From contig NZ_JABAFY010000013.1 in assembly GCF_012843875.1 (NCBI RefSeq), positions 1-58,694 of the forward strand: 58,694 nucleotides of DNA, in the 5' to 3' direction. The translations under genes and the position numbers were made by a program. Numbering within the stretch: the stretch's first letter is position 1; every line of letters begins with the position of its first letter. Shown piece after piece: positions 1 through 7,944 of the stretch. Below the pieces are notes generated by a model. That model saw only the letters and a list, made by a program, of their open reading frames with translations, did not search any database and was not told the DNA's origin. This DNA is from Desulfovibrio piger (GTDB lineage: Bacteria; Desulfobacterota; Desulfovibrionia; Desulfovibrionales; Desulfovibrionaceae).

Positions 1-12
1 ATGTGCCGCCAT
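1..12 (-). CDS. 5' end of a gene running off the window
   Basis: An ATG at 12-10 on the minus strand follows an AGGAGA ribosome binding site at 20-25 and a TATAAT -10 box at 41-46. Only four codons (M-A-A-H) lie inside the window, so the product cannot be named. It is co-directional with the RlpA-like gene, whose stop lies about 60 nt upstream, but it appears to have its own promoter. Confidence 0.5.
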
Positions 13-19
13 ATGGTCT

Positions 20-46
20 CTCCTCATTGTAAGTGAAGAGATTATA
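20..46 (-). promoter_or_regulatory. -10 box and ribosome binding site of the truncated left-end gene
   Basis: On the minus strand a consensus TATAAT (46-41) lies 16 nt before an AGGAGA (25-20) that precedes the ATG at 12. No good -35 is visible 16-18 nt upstream of the -10. Confidence 0.45.
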
Positions 47-73
47 ACATACTTTTGAATTTGACGACACTAT

Positions 74-814
74 CTAGCTCGCGCCGCCGTCGCCCACCAC
101 GAAGGCGTGGGGGTACAGGGCACGCAGCACGCGCATCATCTCGTCGGCCTTGCGGGAGTCTTCCCACGGGCCCACCTGCACGTTCCAGAGGTTGTTGCTG
201 CCAAAGATCATGCGGCCCTTCTGGCCGCTGCGGGTGAGACGCTCGATGAGGCCCTGGGCGTTGTCCTTTTTGGAGAACGCGCCGATCTGGACGAAGAAGT
301 TGCCGCGCACCACATCGCCGTCTTCCACCTGGGGCACGTCGCCCAGGCTCTGGATGCGCACCCGCGCCGTGCCCTTGCCGATGACGCCCAGCCGCTGGGC
401 GGCTCCGCGCGAAAGGTCGATGACACGGTCGTCCACGAACGGCCCGCGGTCATTGATGCGCAGGATGAGGGAACGGTGGTTCTCCAGGTTGGTCACGCGC
501 ACTTCCGTGCCCAAGGGCAGGATCTTGTGCGCGGCGCTGATGTTGTACTGGTTGAAACGCTCGCCGCTGGCCGTCTTCTTGCCGTGGAAGCCGGGGCCGT
601 ACCAGGAGGCCACGCCCTCTTCCACGAAGCCGTGGGCCGACTTGAGCGGATAGTAGGTCTTGCCGCGCACGGTATAGGGCTTGGAGCCCGGTACGCCGCC
701 CTTGCGCCAGGAGGTGTCCCTGCTGCCGCAACCGGCCAGCAGCACGGCCGCCAGCAACAGGCAGGACAGGTTCACCAGCAGACGGGGGAAGGAAAACTGT
801 CGCTCCGTCATCAT
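74..814 (-). CDS. rlpA: RlpA-like septal ring lipoprotein with SPOR domain
   Basis: RlpA proteins are outer-membrane lipoproteins that bind denuded septal peptidoglycan; several are lytic transglycosylases acting in daughter-cell separation. This 246-residue protein has an N-terminal signal with lipobox LAGC (lipidated Cys about 29), a double-psi beta-barrel at about 66-155 including ASWYGPGFHGKKTASGE and the catalytic-type INDRGPF (Asp about 122), and a C-terminal SPOR domain (about 172-240, starting FFVQIGAF). The ATG at 814 overlaps the upstream stop as ATGATGA, indicating translational coupling; a start at 811 is equally possible. It is last in a three-gene operon. Whether it has glycosidase activity cannot be judged from sequence alone. 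Confidence 0.9.
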   Translation of the reverse strand: MMTERQFSFPRLLVNLSCLLLAAVLLAGCGSRDTSWRKGGVPGSKPYTVRGKTYYPLKSAHGFVEEGVASWYGPGFHGKKTASGERFNQYNISAAHKILPLGTEVRVTNLENHRSLILRINDRGPFVDDRVIDLSRGAAQRLGVIGKGTARVRIQSLGDVPQVEDGDVVRGNFFVQIGAFSKKDNAQGLIERLTRSGQKGRMIFGSNNLWNVQVGPWEDSRKADEMMRVLRALYPHAFVVGDGGAS

Positions 815-1644
815 CGTCCCTCTTCCTGCAGTTGTTCCAGCTGCCGCAACAGGGTCAGGCTCTCGGCATCCAGGCGCCCCATACGGGCGGCGCATTCCAG
901 CATGCAGCGGGCCTCCTCGCTGCGACCGGCCTCCAGCAGGTCCCAGGCCGCCAGCATGTACAGGCGCTGGGGCCGGCTCCCGTACAGGGCGGAGAGCAGG
1001 TCGTCATACAGGTCGGCGAAGACCGCACGGGCACGGGCCTCTTCCATGACCAGCCAGCGGGCCAGATGCGTGTTGTCCTCCTGCCCTTCCAGATAGCGAA
1101 GCAGCAGGAACAGACCATGCCGCAGCACATGCAGGATGCGCTGCAGCTCGCGCGCGGAGCTCTCGGCGGTCTGCTCGCCCAGCTGGCGCAAAGGATCGTA
1201 GAGCTCGGCCGTCACGCCCTGATGGCGTCCCAGCTGGGCCAGACGGTTGGCATAGTGCTGGCGCTGGAAGGCGTCCTCGCGCAGTTTGGCGCACTCGTGG
1301 AAGGCATAGCCCACGCACCAGTCGATGAGCGCCTCCACCGGCTGCTGGCTGACCAGGCCGTCGGGATGACGGCTGCCGGAATACTGCCAGAGCAGGATGG
1401 CGTCCTTGTCCGGGGTCTGGGACTGGCTGTTGCGGAACAGGTGATGCGCCGTGTCCTTGAGGCGCCAGAACACGCCCTTGCGCATGGCCTCGCCCAGGAG
1501 GTCGCGGATGGACGAATAGGAAACGGCGCCTTCGTGATCGAAACGGCGGCGCTGCTCTTCCAGCCCCTCATAGACCTGGCAGTAGTCACGCACCAGGTCG
1601 CGCACTAAAAAGGCCTTGCGTTCCGGCGACCAGCGCCCGTTCAC
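811..1644 (-). CDS. hypothetical protein, all-alpha, translationally coupled
   Basis: I do not recognise a family. The 277-residue protein has no signal peptide or membrane segment and is rich in Leu, Arg, Gln and Glu, as expected for a helical soluble protein. A helical C-terminal third (LMLAAWDLLEAGRSEEARCML-like stretch) looks like one or two TPR/HAT-type helix pairs. The start is GTG at 1644, overlapping the stop of the 89-residue gene as GTGA, and its own stop overlaps the RlpA-like gene. The tight overlaps imply the three products are made together, possibly for envelope or division work with RlpA, but that is inference. Confidence 0.7.
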   Translation of the reverse strand: MNGRWSPERKAFLVRDLVRDYCQVYEGLEEQRRRFDHEGAVSYSSIRDLLGEAMRKGVFWRLKDTAHHLFRNSQSQTPDKDAILLWQYSGSRHPDGLVSQQPVEALIDWCVGYAFHECAKLREDAFQRQHYANRLAQLGRHQGVTAELYDPLRQLGEQTAESSARELQRILHVLRHGLFLLLRYLEGQEDNTHLARWLVMEEARARAVFADLYDDLLSALYGSRPQRLYMLAAWDLLEAGRSEEARCMLECAARMGRLDAESLTLLRQLEQLQEEGR

Positions 1645-1910
1645 AGACCGGCCTCCTCCAGCAGGGCGCGGGCCACGGCCGCATCATAGAGCTTGAGGGG
1701 ATCGGCATCGGCGTTGCGCTCCTCACGGTACAGGCGCGCCGCGTCTTCGATGACCTGCAGGTCCAGCCACTGGTGGCGGTCCCAGACCTCTGGATGGTCG
1801 GACTGCCAAAGGCGGAACTGCACGCCGCCGTCCTCACCGCGCCGCACGTACATGCGGGCCCTGTGGTCCGCGGCATTGGGGAAATAGTACAAACCACGCT
1901 CGTCTTTCAT
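1641..1910 (-). CDS. small hypothetical protein, first gene of the rlpA operon
   Basis: An 89-residue acidic protein beginning MKDERGLYYF, with no signal sequence and no family I can name. The ATG at 1910 is chosen because an AAGGAAAAAAGC ribosome binding site lies directly upstream; a longer frame upstream runs through low-quality sequence. It contains conserved-looking aromatic pairs (YYF, RLWQSDHPEVWDRHQWLDL). Its TGA overlaps the GTG of the following gene. The promoter should lie in 1911-2100, shared with the upstream region of dsrA. Confidence 0.65.
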   Translation of the reverse strand: MKDERGLYYFPNAADHRARMYVRRGEDGGVQFRLWQSDHPEVWDRHQWLDLQVIEDAARLYREERNADADPLKLYDAAVARALLEEAGL

Positions 1911-2359
1911 GCTTTTTTCCTTGCTGGGCCGCTCCCGGCGGCACTGTGAAATACTGCCCGAACCATAGCCGCTAATGTTTTTTTTGCCAAGGCGAGCACA
2001 GGGAGCGCTCCCGCACGGGACAGCGGAACGCTCTGCACAGGCTGCCCGGCAATGGACCGGTCCCGTGACTGCACCGTGTCTATCAGGGCGGCATAGCGTA
2101 TATTTTTGGAGAAGTTGATATGACATTTTTTTCACATAGTTATCCGCACCATACAAACAACATGCCTGCGCAGCCCGCATTGTGACTGTGCTGTGAAAAA
2201 GCGGTCAATCACAAGAAACAGCGGTTGTCATCGCCAAAGAAATACGCTAAAAGAAGCAGAACTGCATTGCAGCCCGCAGTGCCGGACGTCCAACAGCGTC
2301 TGCCGCTGCGCCTGCGATCCCCCGTCTGACTACGCCGGAAGGGAACAGCACCTGGGGCG

Positions 2360-2375
2360 GCACACATATGTGTGC
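2360..2375. promoter_or_regulatory. perfect 16-bp palindrome upstream of dsrA copy 1
   Basis: GCACACATATGTGTGC is a perfect palindrome about 127 nt before the dsrA start. Its size and placement fit a dimeric regulator site, but I cannot match it to a named regulator. It is not present before dsrA copy 2. Confidence 0.4.
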
Positions 2376-2390
2376 AGGCCGCAAGACGAG

Positions 2391-2410
2391 GCCGCCCCGG
2401 CGGCGTTTTG
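2391..2410 (+). other. GC stem-loop with short T-run in the dsrA leader
   Basis: GCCGCC-CC-GGCGGC followed by GTTTTG. If transcription starts upstream, this would be a weak terminator or attenuator in the dsrA leader. The loop of two bases is sterically tight, so the actual stem is probably shorter. Confidence 0.3.
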
Positions 2411-2457
2411 TCGTGTGCGGTTCCGGGCTACTACGGCCCCAAGCGTCATGACGAAGG

Positions 2458-2473
2458 CACATCACGCGATGTG
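2458..2473. promoter_or_regulatory. inverted repeat just upstream of dsrA copy 1
   Basis: CACATC-ACGC-GATGTG, a perfect 6-bp inverted repeat with a 4-nt spacer, ends about 16 nt before the GGAGGT ribosome binding site. It could be an operator or a leader hairpin. The arrangement (4-nt spacer, close to the SD) parallels the position of the distinct palindrome before copy 2. Confidence 0.35.
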
Positions 2474-2501
2474 ATACAACAAACCATGTGGAGGTATGGC
2501 A

Positions 2502-3815
2502 ATGGCGAAACATGCAACCCCCCTGTTGGACCAGCTTGAAAGCGGCCCCTGGCCGAGCTTTGTGTCCGACATTAAACAGGAAGCGGCTCACCGCGCGGCC
2601 AATCCGGACGGGCTGGACTATCAGATCCCCGCTGACGCCCCCGAAGACCTGCTCGGTGTGCTGGAACTTTCCTACGAAGAAAAGGAAACCCACTGGAAGC
2701 ACGGCGGCATCGTGGGCGTGTTCGGTTACGGTGGCGGCGTTATCGGCCGTTACTGCGACCAGCCCGAAAAGTTCCCCGGCGTGGCCCACTTCCACACCAT
2801 GCGTGTGGCCCAGCCCGCTGCCAAATACTACCACACCAAGTTCCTGCGTGACCTGTGCGACATCTGGGATCTGCGCGGTTCCGGTATGACCAACATGCAC
2901 GGTTCCACCGGTGACATCGTGCTCCTGGGCACCCAGACCCCGCAGCTGGAAGAAGTCTTCCACGACCTGACCCACAAGCTGAACGTCGACCTCGGTGGTT
3001 CCGGCTCCAACCTGCGTACCCCCGAAGCCTGCCTCGGTCAGTCCCGCTGCGAATATGCCTGCTACAACACCCAGGACATGTGCTACCAGCTGACCCAGGA
3101 CTACCAGGACGAACTGCACCGTCCCGCCTTCCCCTACAAGTTTAAGTTCAAGTTCGACGGCTGCCCCAACGGCTGCGTGTGCGCCATGGCCCGTTCCGAC
3201 TTCGCTGTGGTGGGTACCTGGAAGGACGACATCAAGATCGACCAGGATGCCGTGAAAGCCTACGTGGGCGGCGAATTCAAGCCCAACGCCGGTGCTCACG
3301 CCGGTCGTGACTGGGGCAAATTCGACATCCAGAAGGAAGTCATCGACCTCTGCCCCTCCAAGTGCATGAGCTGGGACGGCAACAAGCTGTCCATCAAGAC
3401 CGCCGACTGCGTGCGCTGCATGCACTGCATCAACACCATGCCTCGCGCTCTGCACATCGGTGACGAACGCGGCGCCAGCATCCTCGTGGGTGCTAAGGCC
3501 CCCGTGGTGGACGGCGCCCAGATGGGTTCGCTGCTGGTGCCCTTCATCTCCTGTGAAGCTCCCTACGATGAAATCAAGGAAGTCATCGAAAAAATTTGGG
3601 ACTGGTGGATGGAAGAAGGCAAGAACCGCGAACGCGTGGGCGAAACCATGAAGCGTCTTTCCTTCCAGAAGCTGCTCGAAGTCACCGACACCGAAGCCGC
3701 TCCTTACCACGTCACGGCTCCCCGCTCCAACCCGTACATCTTCTTCAAGGAAGAAGAAGTGCCCGGCGGCTGGACCCGCGACCTGGCTGAATTCCGCAAA
3801 CGCCATCAACGCTAG
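2502..3815 (+). CDS. dsrA: dissimilatory sulfite reductase alpha subunit, copy 1
   Basis: Alpha subunit of the siroheme enzyme that reduces sulfite in the last stage of sulfate respiration, cytoplasmic, working as DsrA2B2 with DsrC. I use the ATG at 2502, six bases after GGAGGT, which gives 437 residues, the usual Desulfovibrio length; the in-frame ATG at 2496 abuts the ribosome binding site. Siroheme-linked [4Fe-4S] cysteines are at C177, C183, C221 and C225. The inserted ferredoxin domain carries C284, C288, C303, C306 and C309 (CVRCMHC). C227 gives an extra Cys (GCVCAMA) beside the cluster motif. It is followed 18 nt later by dsrB. It differs from copy 2 at about 13 residues and uses more GGT/CGT codons, as in highly expressed genes. 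Confidence 0.98.
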   Translation: MAKHATPLLDQLESGPWPSFVSDIKQEAAHRAANPDGLDYQIPADAPEDLLGVLELSYEEKETHWKHGGIVGVFGYGGGVIGRYCDQPEKFPGVAHFHTMRVAQPAAKYYHTKFLRDLCDIWDLRGSGMTNMHGSTGDIVLLGTQTPQLEEVFHDLTHKLNVDLGGSGSNLRTPEACLGQSRCEYACYNTQDMCYQLTQDYQDELHRPAFPYKFKFKFDGCPNGCVCAMARSDFAVVGTWKDDIKIDQDAVKAYVGGEFKPNAGAHAGRDWGKFDIQKEVIDLCPSKCMSWDGNKLSIKTADCVRCMHCINTMPRALHIGDERGASILVGAKAPVVDGAQMGSLLVPFISCEAPYDEIKEVIEKIWDWWMEEGKNRERVGETMKRLSFQKLLEVTDTEAAPYHVTAPRSNPYIFFKEEEVPGGWTRDLAEFRKRHQR

Positions 3816-3833
3816 TTTAAGGGGGAGAAGAAC

Positions 3834-4979
3834 ATGGCTTTTATTTCTTCCGGGTACAATCCCGCCAAACCGATGGAAGGCCGCATTACCGACATCGGCC
3901 CCCACAAGTACGACGAATACTTCCCGCCGGTCATCAAAAAGAATTTCGGCAAGTGGCTGTACCACGAAATTCTTGAGCCCGGCGTGCTGATGCACGTGGC
4001 CGAAGGCGGCGACAAGGTGTACACCGTCCGCGTGGGTGGCACCCGCACCATGTCCATCACCCACATCCGCGAACTGTGCGACATCGCCGACAAGTACTGC
4101 GGCGGTTACCTGCGCTGGACCACTCGTAACAACATCGAATTCATGGTGGAAGACGAAGAAACCATGAAGGCCCTGCGCGACGACCTGAACAGCCGCAAGT
4201 TCGACGGCGGTTCCTTCAAGTTCCCCGTGGGCGGCACCGGCGCTGGTATCAGCAACATGGTGCACACCCAGGGCTGGGTGCACTGCCACACCCCCGCCAC
4301 CGACGCCTCCGGCCCGGTGAAGTGCGTGATGGACGCCATCTTTGATGACTTCAAGGACATGCGTCTGCCCGCTCCCGTGCGCATCGCCCTGGCCTGCTGC
4401 ATCAACATGTGCGGCGCCGTGCACTGCTCCGACATCGGTCTGGTGGGTATCCACCGCAAACCGCCCATGATCGACCACGAATGGGCTGACCAGCTGTGCG
4501 AAATTCCTCTGGCCGTGGCCGCCTGCCCCACCGCTGCCGTTCGTCCCACCAAGGTTGAACACAACGGTCAGAAGGTGAACTCCATCGCCATCAAGGAAGA
4601 CCGCTGCATGTACTGCGGTAACTGCTACACCATGTGCCCCGCCCTGCCCATCGCCGACCACGAAGGCGACGGTATCGCCATCATGGTGGGCGGCAAGGTG
4701 TCCAACCGCATCAGCATGCCCAAGTTCTCCAAGGTCGTCGTGGGTTACATCCCCAACGAACCTCCCCGTTGGCCCAGCCTGACCAAGACGGTGAAGCACA
4801 TCGTCGAAGTCTACGCCGCCAACGCCAACAAGTACGAACGTCTGGGCGACTGGGCCGAGCGCATCGGTTGGGAAAGCTTCTTCAAGCTGACCGGCCTGCA
4901 GTTCACCCACCACCTGATCGACGACTTCCGCGATCCGGCTTACTACACCTGGCGTCAGAGCACCCAGTTCAAGTTCTAA
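3834..4979 (+). CDS. dsrB: dissimilatory sulfite reductase beta subunit, copy 1
   Basis: Beta subunit of DsrAB, which carries the catalytically active siroheme in Desulfovibrio enzymes. The 381-residue length is typical. Cluster cysteines are C151, C188, C189 and C193 (ACCINMC), and the ferredoxin domain has C231, C258, C261 and C264 (CMYCGNC) followed by C268. The start follows AAGGGGGAGAAGAAC. It lies in an operon with dsrA and dsrD; the gap to dsrD contains an 11-bp hairpin. Confidence 0.98.
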   Translation: MAFISSGYNPAKPMEGRITDIGPHKYDEYFPPVIKKNFGKWLYHEILEPGVLMHVAEGGDKVYTVRVGGTRTMSITHIRELCDIADKYCGGYLRWTTRNNIEFMVEDEETMKALRDDLNSRKFDGGSFKFPVGGTGAGISNMVHTQGWVHCHTPATDASGPVKCVMDAIFDDFKDMRLPAPVRIALACCINMCGAVHCSDIGLVGIHRKPPMIDHEWADQLCEIPLAVAACPTAAVRPTKVEHNGQKVNSIAIKEDRCMYCGNCYTMCPALPIADHEGDGIAIMVGGKVSNRISMPKFSKVVVGYIPNEPPRWPSLTKTVKHIVEVYAANANKYERLGDWAERIGWESFFKLTGLQFTHHLIDDFRDPAYYTWRQSTQFKF

Positions 4980-4996
4980 GCCGAGCTTGAAAATAC

Positions 4997-5024
4997 CCCG
5001 GCGGCGCTTTCCGGCGCCGCCGGG
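4997..5024 (+). other. hairpin in the dsrB-dsrD gap, copy 1
   Basis: CCCGGCGGCGC and GCGCCGCCGGG pair perfectly (11 bp) around a 6-nt loop, directly before the dsrD ribosome binding site at 5028-5032. There is no T-run, so it is not a terminator. A different-sequence hairpin sits at the same place in copy 2 (10437-10468), which argues for selection on structure, for example mRNA processing or stabilisation that sets the dsrD level. Confidence 0.7.
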
Positions 5025-5039
5025 TTCAGGAGAAAAAAA

Positions 5040-5276
5040 ATGGCTGACGAAAAAGACGTTGTTGTCGAATTCCTGAAGAGCAAGTCCTCCTCCAAGTCCA
5101 AGTTCTACTTCAAGGACTTCACGGACCTGTTCCCCGAAAAGGGCCCCCGCGAAGTGAAGAAGATCCTCACCAAGCTGGTGAACGAAGAAGTTCTGGAATT
5201 CTGGTCTTCCGGCTCCACCACCATGTACGGCCTGAAGGGCGCTGGCAAGCAGGCCCACACCGAAGGCGAAGACTAG
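5040..5276 (+). CDS. dsrD: DsrD, allosteric activator of sulfite reductase, copy 1
   Basis: A 78-residue winged-helix-like protein encoded after dsrAB in sulfate reducers and reported to stimulate DsrAB activity. The sequence begins MADEKDVVVEFLK and contains the family's SKFYFKDFTDLFP and GSTTMYGLKGAGKQ segments. It is preceded by AGGAGAAAAAAA and followed by a strong terminator at 5358. It differs from copy 2 at six residues, all conservative. Confidence 0.95.
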   Translation: MADEKDVVVEFLKSKSSSKSKFYFKDFTDLFPEKGPREVKKILTKLVNEEVLEFWSSGSTTMYGLKGAGKQAHTEGED

Positions 5277-5357
5277 TCTTTTTGCCTTCGGCTTTTGAAC
5301 GCCCCGACTGCAACGTCTGTGCGTTTACAAAGGCCATTGGAGCTTCGACTCCTTTCT

Positions 5358-5400
5358 CAAGAAATGCCACAACCTCTGTTGTGGCGTTTCTTGTTTTTGT
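5358..5400 (+). terminator. Rho-independent terminator of dsr operon 1
   Basis: A long stem (CAAGAAA, one mismatch, GCCACAAC pairing with GTTGTGGC and TTTCTTG) with a 4-nt loop CTCT, then TTTTTGT. It lies 82 nt after the dsrD stop. Confidence 0.9.
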
Positions 5401-5738
5401 CCTTGTAAAAATTTCCGGGGCCTGCGGCATCTCCAGCTTCCGGCAGCGTCCTTCCATCCCCGCGACACGCTCCCTACCGGCGCCTGTAGCCTCTCAACGC
5501 GCATCCCTCCCCACTCTTCTTTCCAGCCTTCCTTGCGACCGTTCCGGCATCACACGCCCCTTCTGCGGCATATCCTTCCCAGTCATGACATCGGGGAGCA
5601 CCGGCCGCCTTTTTCCGGGACAGTACGTCTTACGCCCGCTGTCGGGCGGCGAAGCTCCGCCCGGACAGAGAGACTCGTCCCTCTCACCTCTGGCCACGAA
5701 GGAGCGCCCCCACGACCACGGGACGGCATCGTCGCCGC
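5401..5738. other. spacer between the dsr operon 1 terminator and the regulator's operator
   Basis: I see no convincing gene here. The only structure noted is a 7-bp hairpin CGGGCGG/CCGCCCG at 5643-5663. The sequence is GC-rich with C-tracts and lacks coding character. Confidence 0.5.
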
Positions 5739-5758
5739 TCCAACTATTTTTCGTTGAA
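5739..5758. promoter_or_regulatory. operator-like palindrome before the regulator gene (site 1)
   Basis: TCCAACTA, TTTT, TCGTTGAA: the right arm is perfect and the left arm matches 6 of 8 to the palindrome found upstream of dsrA copy 2. It lies 142 nt upstream of the regulator ATG, a position suggesting autoregulation. Confidence 0.6.
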
Positions 5759-5900
5759 AAAGCCTGCCGTCACCAGTAGTCTGGGGCTGCGACACGCCCA
5801 AAAGAGCCTGCCCACCACTATTTGGCCGGGCGCAAAGAGCACGAGAGCGCCTTACCGCTCCCATCAGCTCTGGATACAGCAGCCATCAGACGGAGAGACC

Positions 5901-7547
5901 ATGCACGACCACCATCCAGCTTTTCCCCGCACCGGAGCCACAGCGGACCTGCCTGCCGGAACCCCGGCCCCCGAACAGGACATGGGGCAGATCCGGGCCC
6001 TGCTTCTGGAGATGGCCCGCTGCCAGTCGCTGGACCAGATCTTCCGTCTGGTGGCGGAGACCTTCGCCGCCCGGCAGGACGTGGCCCTGTGTCGCATCTG
6101 GCTGCTGGAACAGACCGAGCCGAGCCTCTGCGCCAGCTGCCGCCATTTCTACGATTGCCGCGACCATCGCCAGTGCCTGCGGCTGGCGGCCAGCACCGGG
6201 CGTTCCCGCGTGGACGGGCATGCCTGGACCGCTCTGGATGGCGAGCACAGCCGTTTTTCCCTGGGGCTGGGCAAGGTGGGGCTCATCGCCCAGTCAGGCA
6301 CCGCCTATCATGTGGATGCCGTCCGCCCGGATATGGACTGGGTGACCTCGCCCGACTGGATACGCCGGGAAGGCATCCGCACCTTCCTGGGCCAGCCGCT
6401 GGTGCACCGCGGCCGCGTGCTGGGGGTCTTCGCGGTCTTCAGCCGCGAAGTGCAGGATGCCCAGGCCATGGACCGCCTGCGCATGATCGCGGACTATCTG
6501 GCGGTCTCCATCGCCAATGCCCAGGCCTTTGAAGAGCTGACCCGCCTGAAGCGGCAGCTGGAGATCGAGAACGCCTACCTGAAGAACGATGCCCTTCCCC
6601 CGGCCGCCCTGGCGCTGACAGGGGACAGCCCCTGCATGCGCACGCTGAAGGAAAAGATCCGGCAGGTGGCTTGTACGGACGTGCCCGTCCTCATCACCGG
6701 CGAAGCCGGCAGCGGCAAGGAAGCCGTGGCCGCCGAGCTGCACCGGCAAAGTTTCGTGGCCGGCGGGCCGCTGGTGCGGGTCAACTGTGCCGCCATCGCG
6801 CCCGACAGCTTCGAAGACGAGTTCTTCGGCCATGCGGCCCGCATGGGCTTTCTGGAGGCCGCCTCGGGCGGGACGCTCTTCCTGGATGCCGTGGACGAGC
6901 TCCCCCTGCCTCTGCAGGCCAGGCTCCTGCGCGTCCTGCAGGACAAGGAGTTCCACCGCGGCGGCGAGGACAGCGGACACCGGCTCAGCGTGCGCCTTGT
7001 GGCCGCCACCAGCCGCGACCTCTACGAGCTGGTGCGCGCGGGGCTTTTCCGCGAAGACCTCTATTACCGCCTCAATGCCTTCCCCATCCGCATCGCTCCC
7101 CTGCGTGAGCGCCCGGAAGACATCCTGCCGCTGGCCCAGGCCTTTCTGGAACATGACCGGGCCCACCTGCAGCGGCCGGAACTGGCCTTTGCCGACGACG
7201 CTCCGGGACGCCTGCAGGCCTATGCCTGGCCCGGCAATGTCCGCGAACTGCAGGAATGCCTCCTGCGCGCGGCCGCAGGCAGCACGGACGGTCTCCTGTA
7301 CCTGGAGGCCCTGCCGCCGTCCCCTCCCTCTGCCGCGCCCCGGCCCGTCCTGCCTGCCGACGACAACGCCATCGTCTTTACCGAGGCGGAGATGCAGGCC
7401 CTGGAGCGGACCAATATCGCCAATGCCCTGCAACGGTGCCACGGCAAGATCTATGGTGAGGACGGGGCCGCGGCCCTGCTGGGCATCAGCCCCACCACGC
7501 TCTGCTCCCGCATCAAGAAGTTCGGCCTCCGCAAACAGGATGCCTGA
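5901..7547 (+). CDS. GAF / AAA+ / Fis-type regulator lacking the GAFTGA loop and Walker B Glu
   Basis: A 548-residue NtrC/FhlA-like enhancer-binding protein. The ATG at 5901 is chosen for its GGAGAG ribosome binding site; a longer frame would read through the operator at 5739. A GAF domain (about 40-215) carries four cysteines (C77, C80, C86, C92) that could bind a metal or Fe-S cluster. The AAA+ domain (about 240-455) has Walker A GEAGSGKE (267-274) and arginine-finger segment GLFREDLYYRLN (381-392). However, the sequence runs FGH-AARMGFLEA with the GAFTGA loop missing, and Walker B is FLDAVDE, where the catalytic Glu is Ala330. The C-terminus is a Fis-type helix-turn-helix (about 520-543). 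It therefore should not activate sigma-54 promoters in the usual way and may act as a repressor or sigma-70 regulator, as TyrR (also lacking GAFTGA) does. It sits between the two dsr operons. Confidence 0.9.
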   Translation: MHDHHPAFPRTGATADLPAGTPAPEQDMGQIRALLLEMARCQSLDQIFRLVAETFAARQDVALCRIWLLEQTEPSLCASCRHFYDCRDHRQCLRLAASTGRSRVDGHAWTALDGEHSRFSLGLGKVGLIAQSGTAYHVDAVRPDMDWVTSPDWIRREGIRTFLGQPLVHRGRVLGVFAVFSREVQDAQAMDRLRMIADYLAVSIANAQAFEELTRLKRQLEIENAYLKNDALPPAALALTGDSPCMRTLKEKIRQVACTDVPVLITGEAGSGKEAVAAELHRQSFVAGGPLVRVNCAAIAPDSFEDEFFGHAARMGFLEAASGGTLFLDAVDELPLPLQARLLRVLQDKEFHRGGEDSGHRLSVRLVAATSRDLYELVRAGLFREDLYYRLNAFPIRIAPLRERPEDILPLAQAFLEHDRAHLQRPELAFADDAPGRLQAYAWPGNVRELQECLLRAAAGSTDGLLYLEALPPSPPSAAPRPVLPADDNAIVFTEAEMQALERTNIANALQRCHGKIYGEDGAAALLGISPTTLCSRIKKFGLRKQDA

Positions 7548-7581
7548 TCCGGGCCGGAAGGCACGCCGCGCCGGGGAACCC

Positions 7582-7619
7582 GGCCCGCGCCAGCCCTCAC
7601 GGCCCGCGCCAGCCCTCAC
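7582..7619. repeat. 19-bp tandem duplication after the regulator gene
   Basis: GGCCCGCGCCAGCCCTCAC occurs twice head-to-tail, followed by a partial third start GGCCCG. It is a simple tandem duplication in non-coding DNA 34 nt after the regulator stop, with no evident function. Confidence 0.85.
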
Positions 7620-7723
7620 GGCCCGGCCCGTCCTGCCATGCCCACTCCAACACCGCAGGATGGCGGCGCATCTTCGCACGGTCCTGACCGTGCCGGAGCC
7701 CCGCGCCCTTTATCCCTCCCCTT

Positions 7724-7743
7724 TTCAACGATTTTCCGTTAAA
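7724..7743. promoter_or_regulatory. operator-like palindrome before dsrA copy 2 (site 2)
   Basis: TTCAACGA, TTTT, CCGTTAAA: the left arm is perfect and the right arm matches 6 of 8 to TCGTTGAA. Its centre is 83 bp from the centre of site 3, close to eight helical turns. Confidence 0.65.
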
Positions 7744-7806
7744 ATAACACCGCGAGCATAAATTTTGCTGTCTAAAAACGAAAATTCCTCTTTTTCTATT
7801 GCCAAG

Positions 7807-7826
7807 AGCAACGATTTTTTGTTACC
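7807..7826. promoter_or_regulatory. operator-like palindrome before dsrA copy 2 (site 3)
   Basis: AGCAACGA, TTTT, TTGTTACC: core CAACGA is intact on the left and degenerate on the right. It is the weakest of the three sites. Its centre is 94 bp from site 4, close to nine helical turns, so the sites may lie on the same DNA face. Confidence 0.5.
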
Positions 7827-7900
7827 AAGAAGCCATACCGTGGCTGGAAAGGCCATCTTTACCCCCGAGGATGCGCCATTTTTCAGCATTTGGTAAAATA

Positions 7901-7920
7901 TTCAACGATTTTTCGTTGAA
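7901..7920. promoter_or_regulatory. perfect operator palindrome directly before dsrA copy 2 (site 4)
   Basis: TTCAACGA, TTTT, TCGTTGAA is a perfect 8-bp inverted repeat with a 4-nt spacer, ending 24 nt before the dsrA ATG and about 12 nt before the ribosome binding site. A TAAAAT at 7893-7898 just upstream could be a -10 box, in which case bound protein would overlap the start of transcription and repress. I see no convincing -24/-12 sigma-54 promoter in 7548-7944. Confidence 0.75.
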
Positions 7921-7944
7921 ATATGCACTCATGGAGGTATGGCA

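Larger units (their letters stand above)
1911..2501. other. divergent intergenic region upstream of the first dsr operon
   Basis: 591 nt without a convincing gene. It must hold the promoters of the minus-strand rlpA operon and of dsrA copy 1. There is an AT-rich stretch at about 2098-2165, including TGACA followed by a T-run and TCACATA, which is CRP/FNR-like but imperfect. It also has a 16-bp perfect palindrome (2360-2375), a GC stem followed by GTTTTG (2391-2410) that could attenuate, and an inverted repeat close to the ribosome binding site (2458-2473). The CAACGA palindrome found before the second dsr operon is absent. Confidence 0.6.
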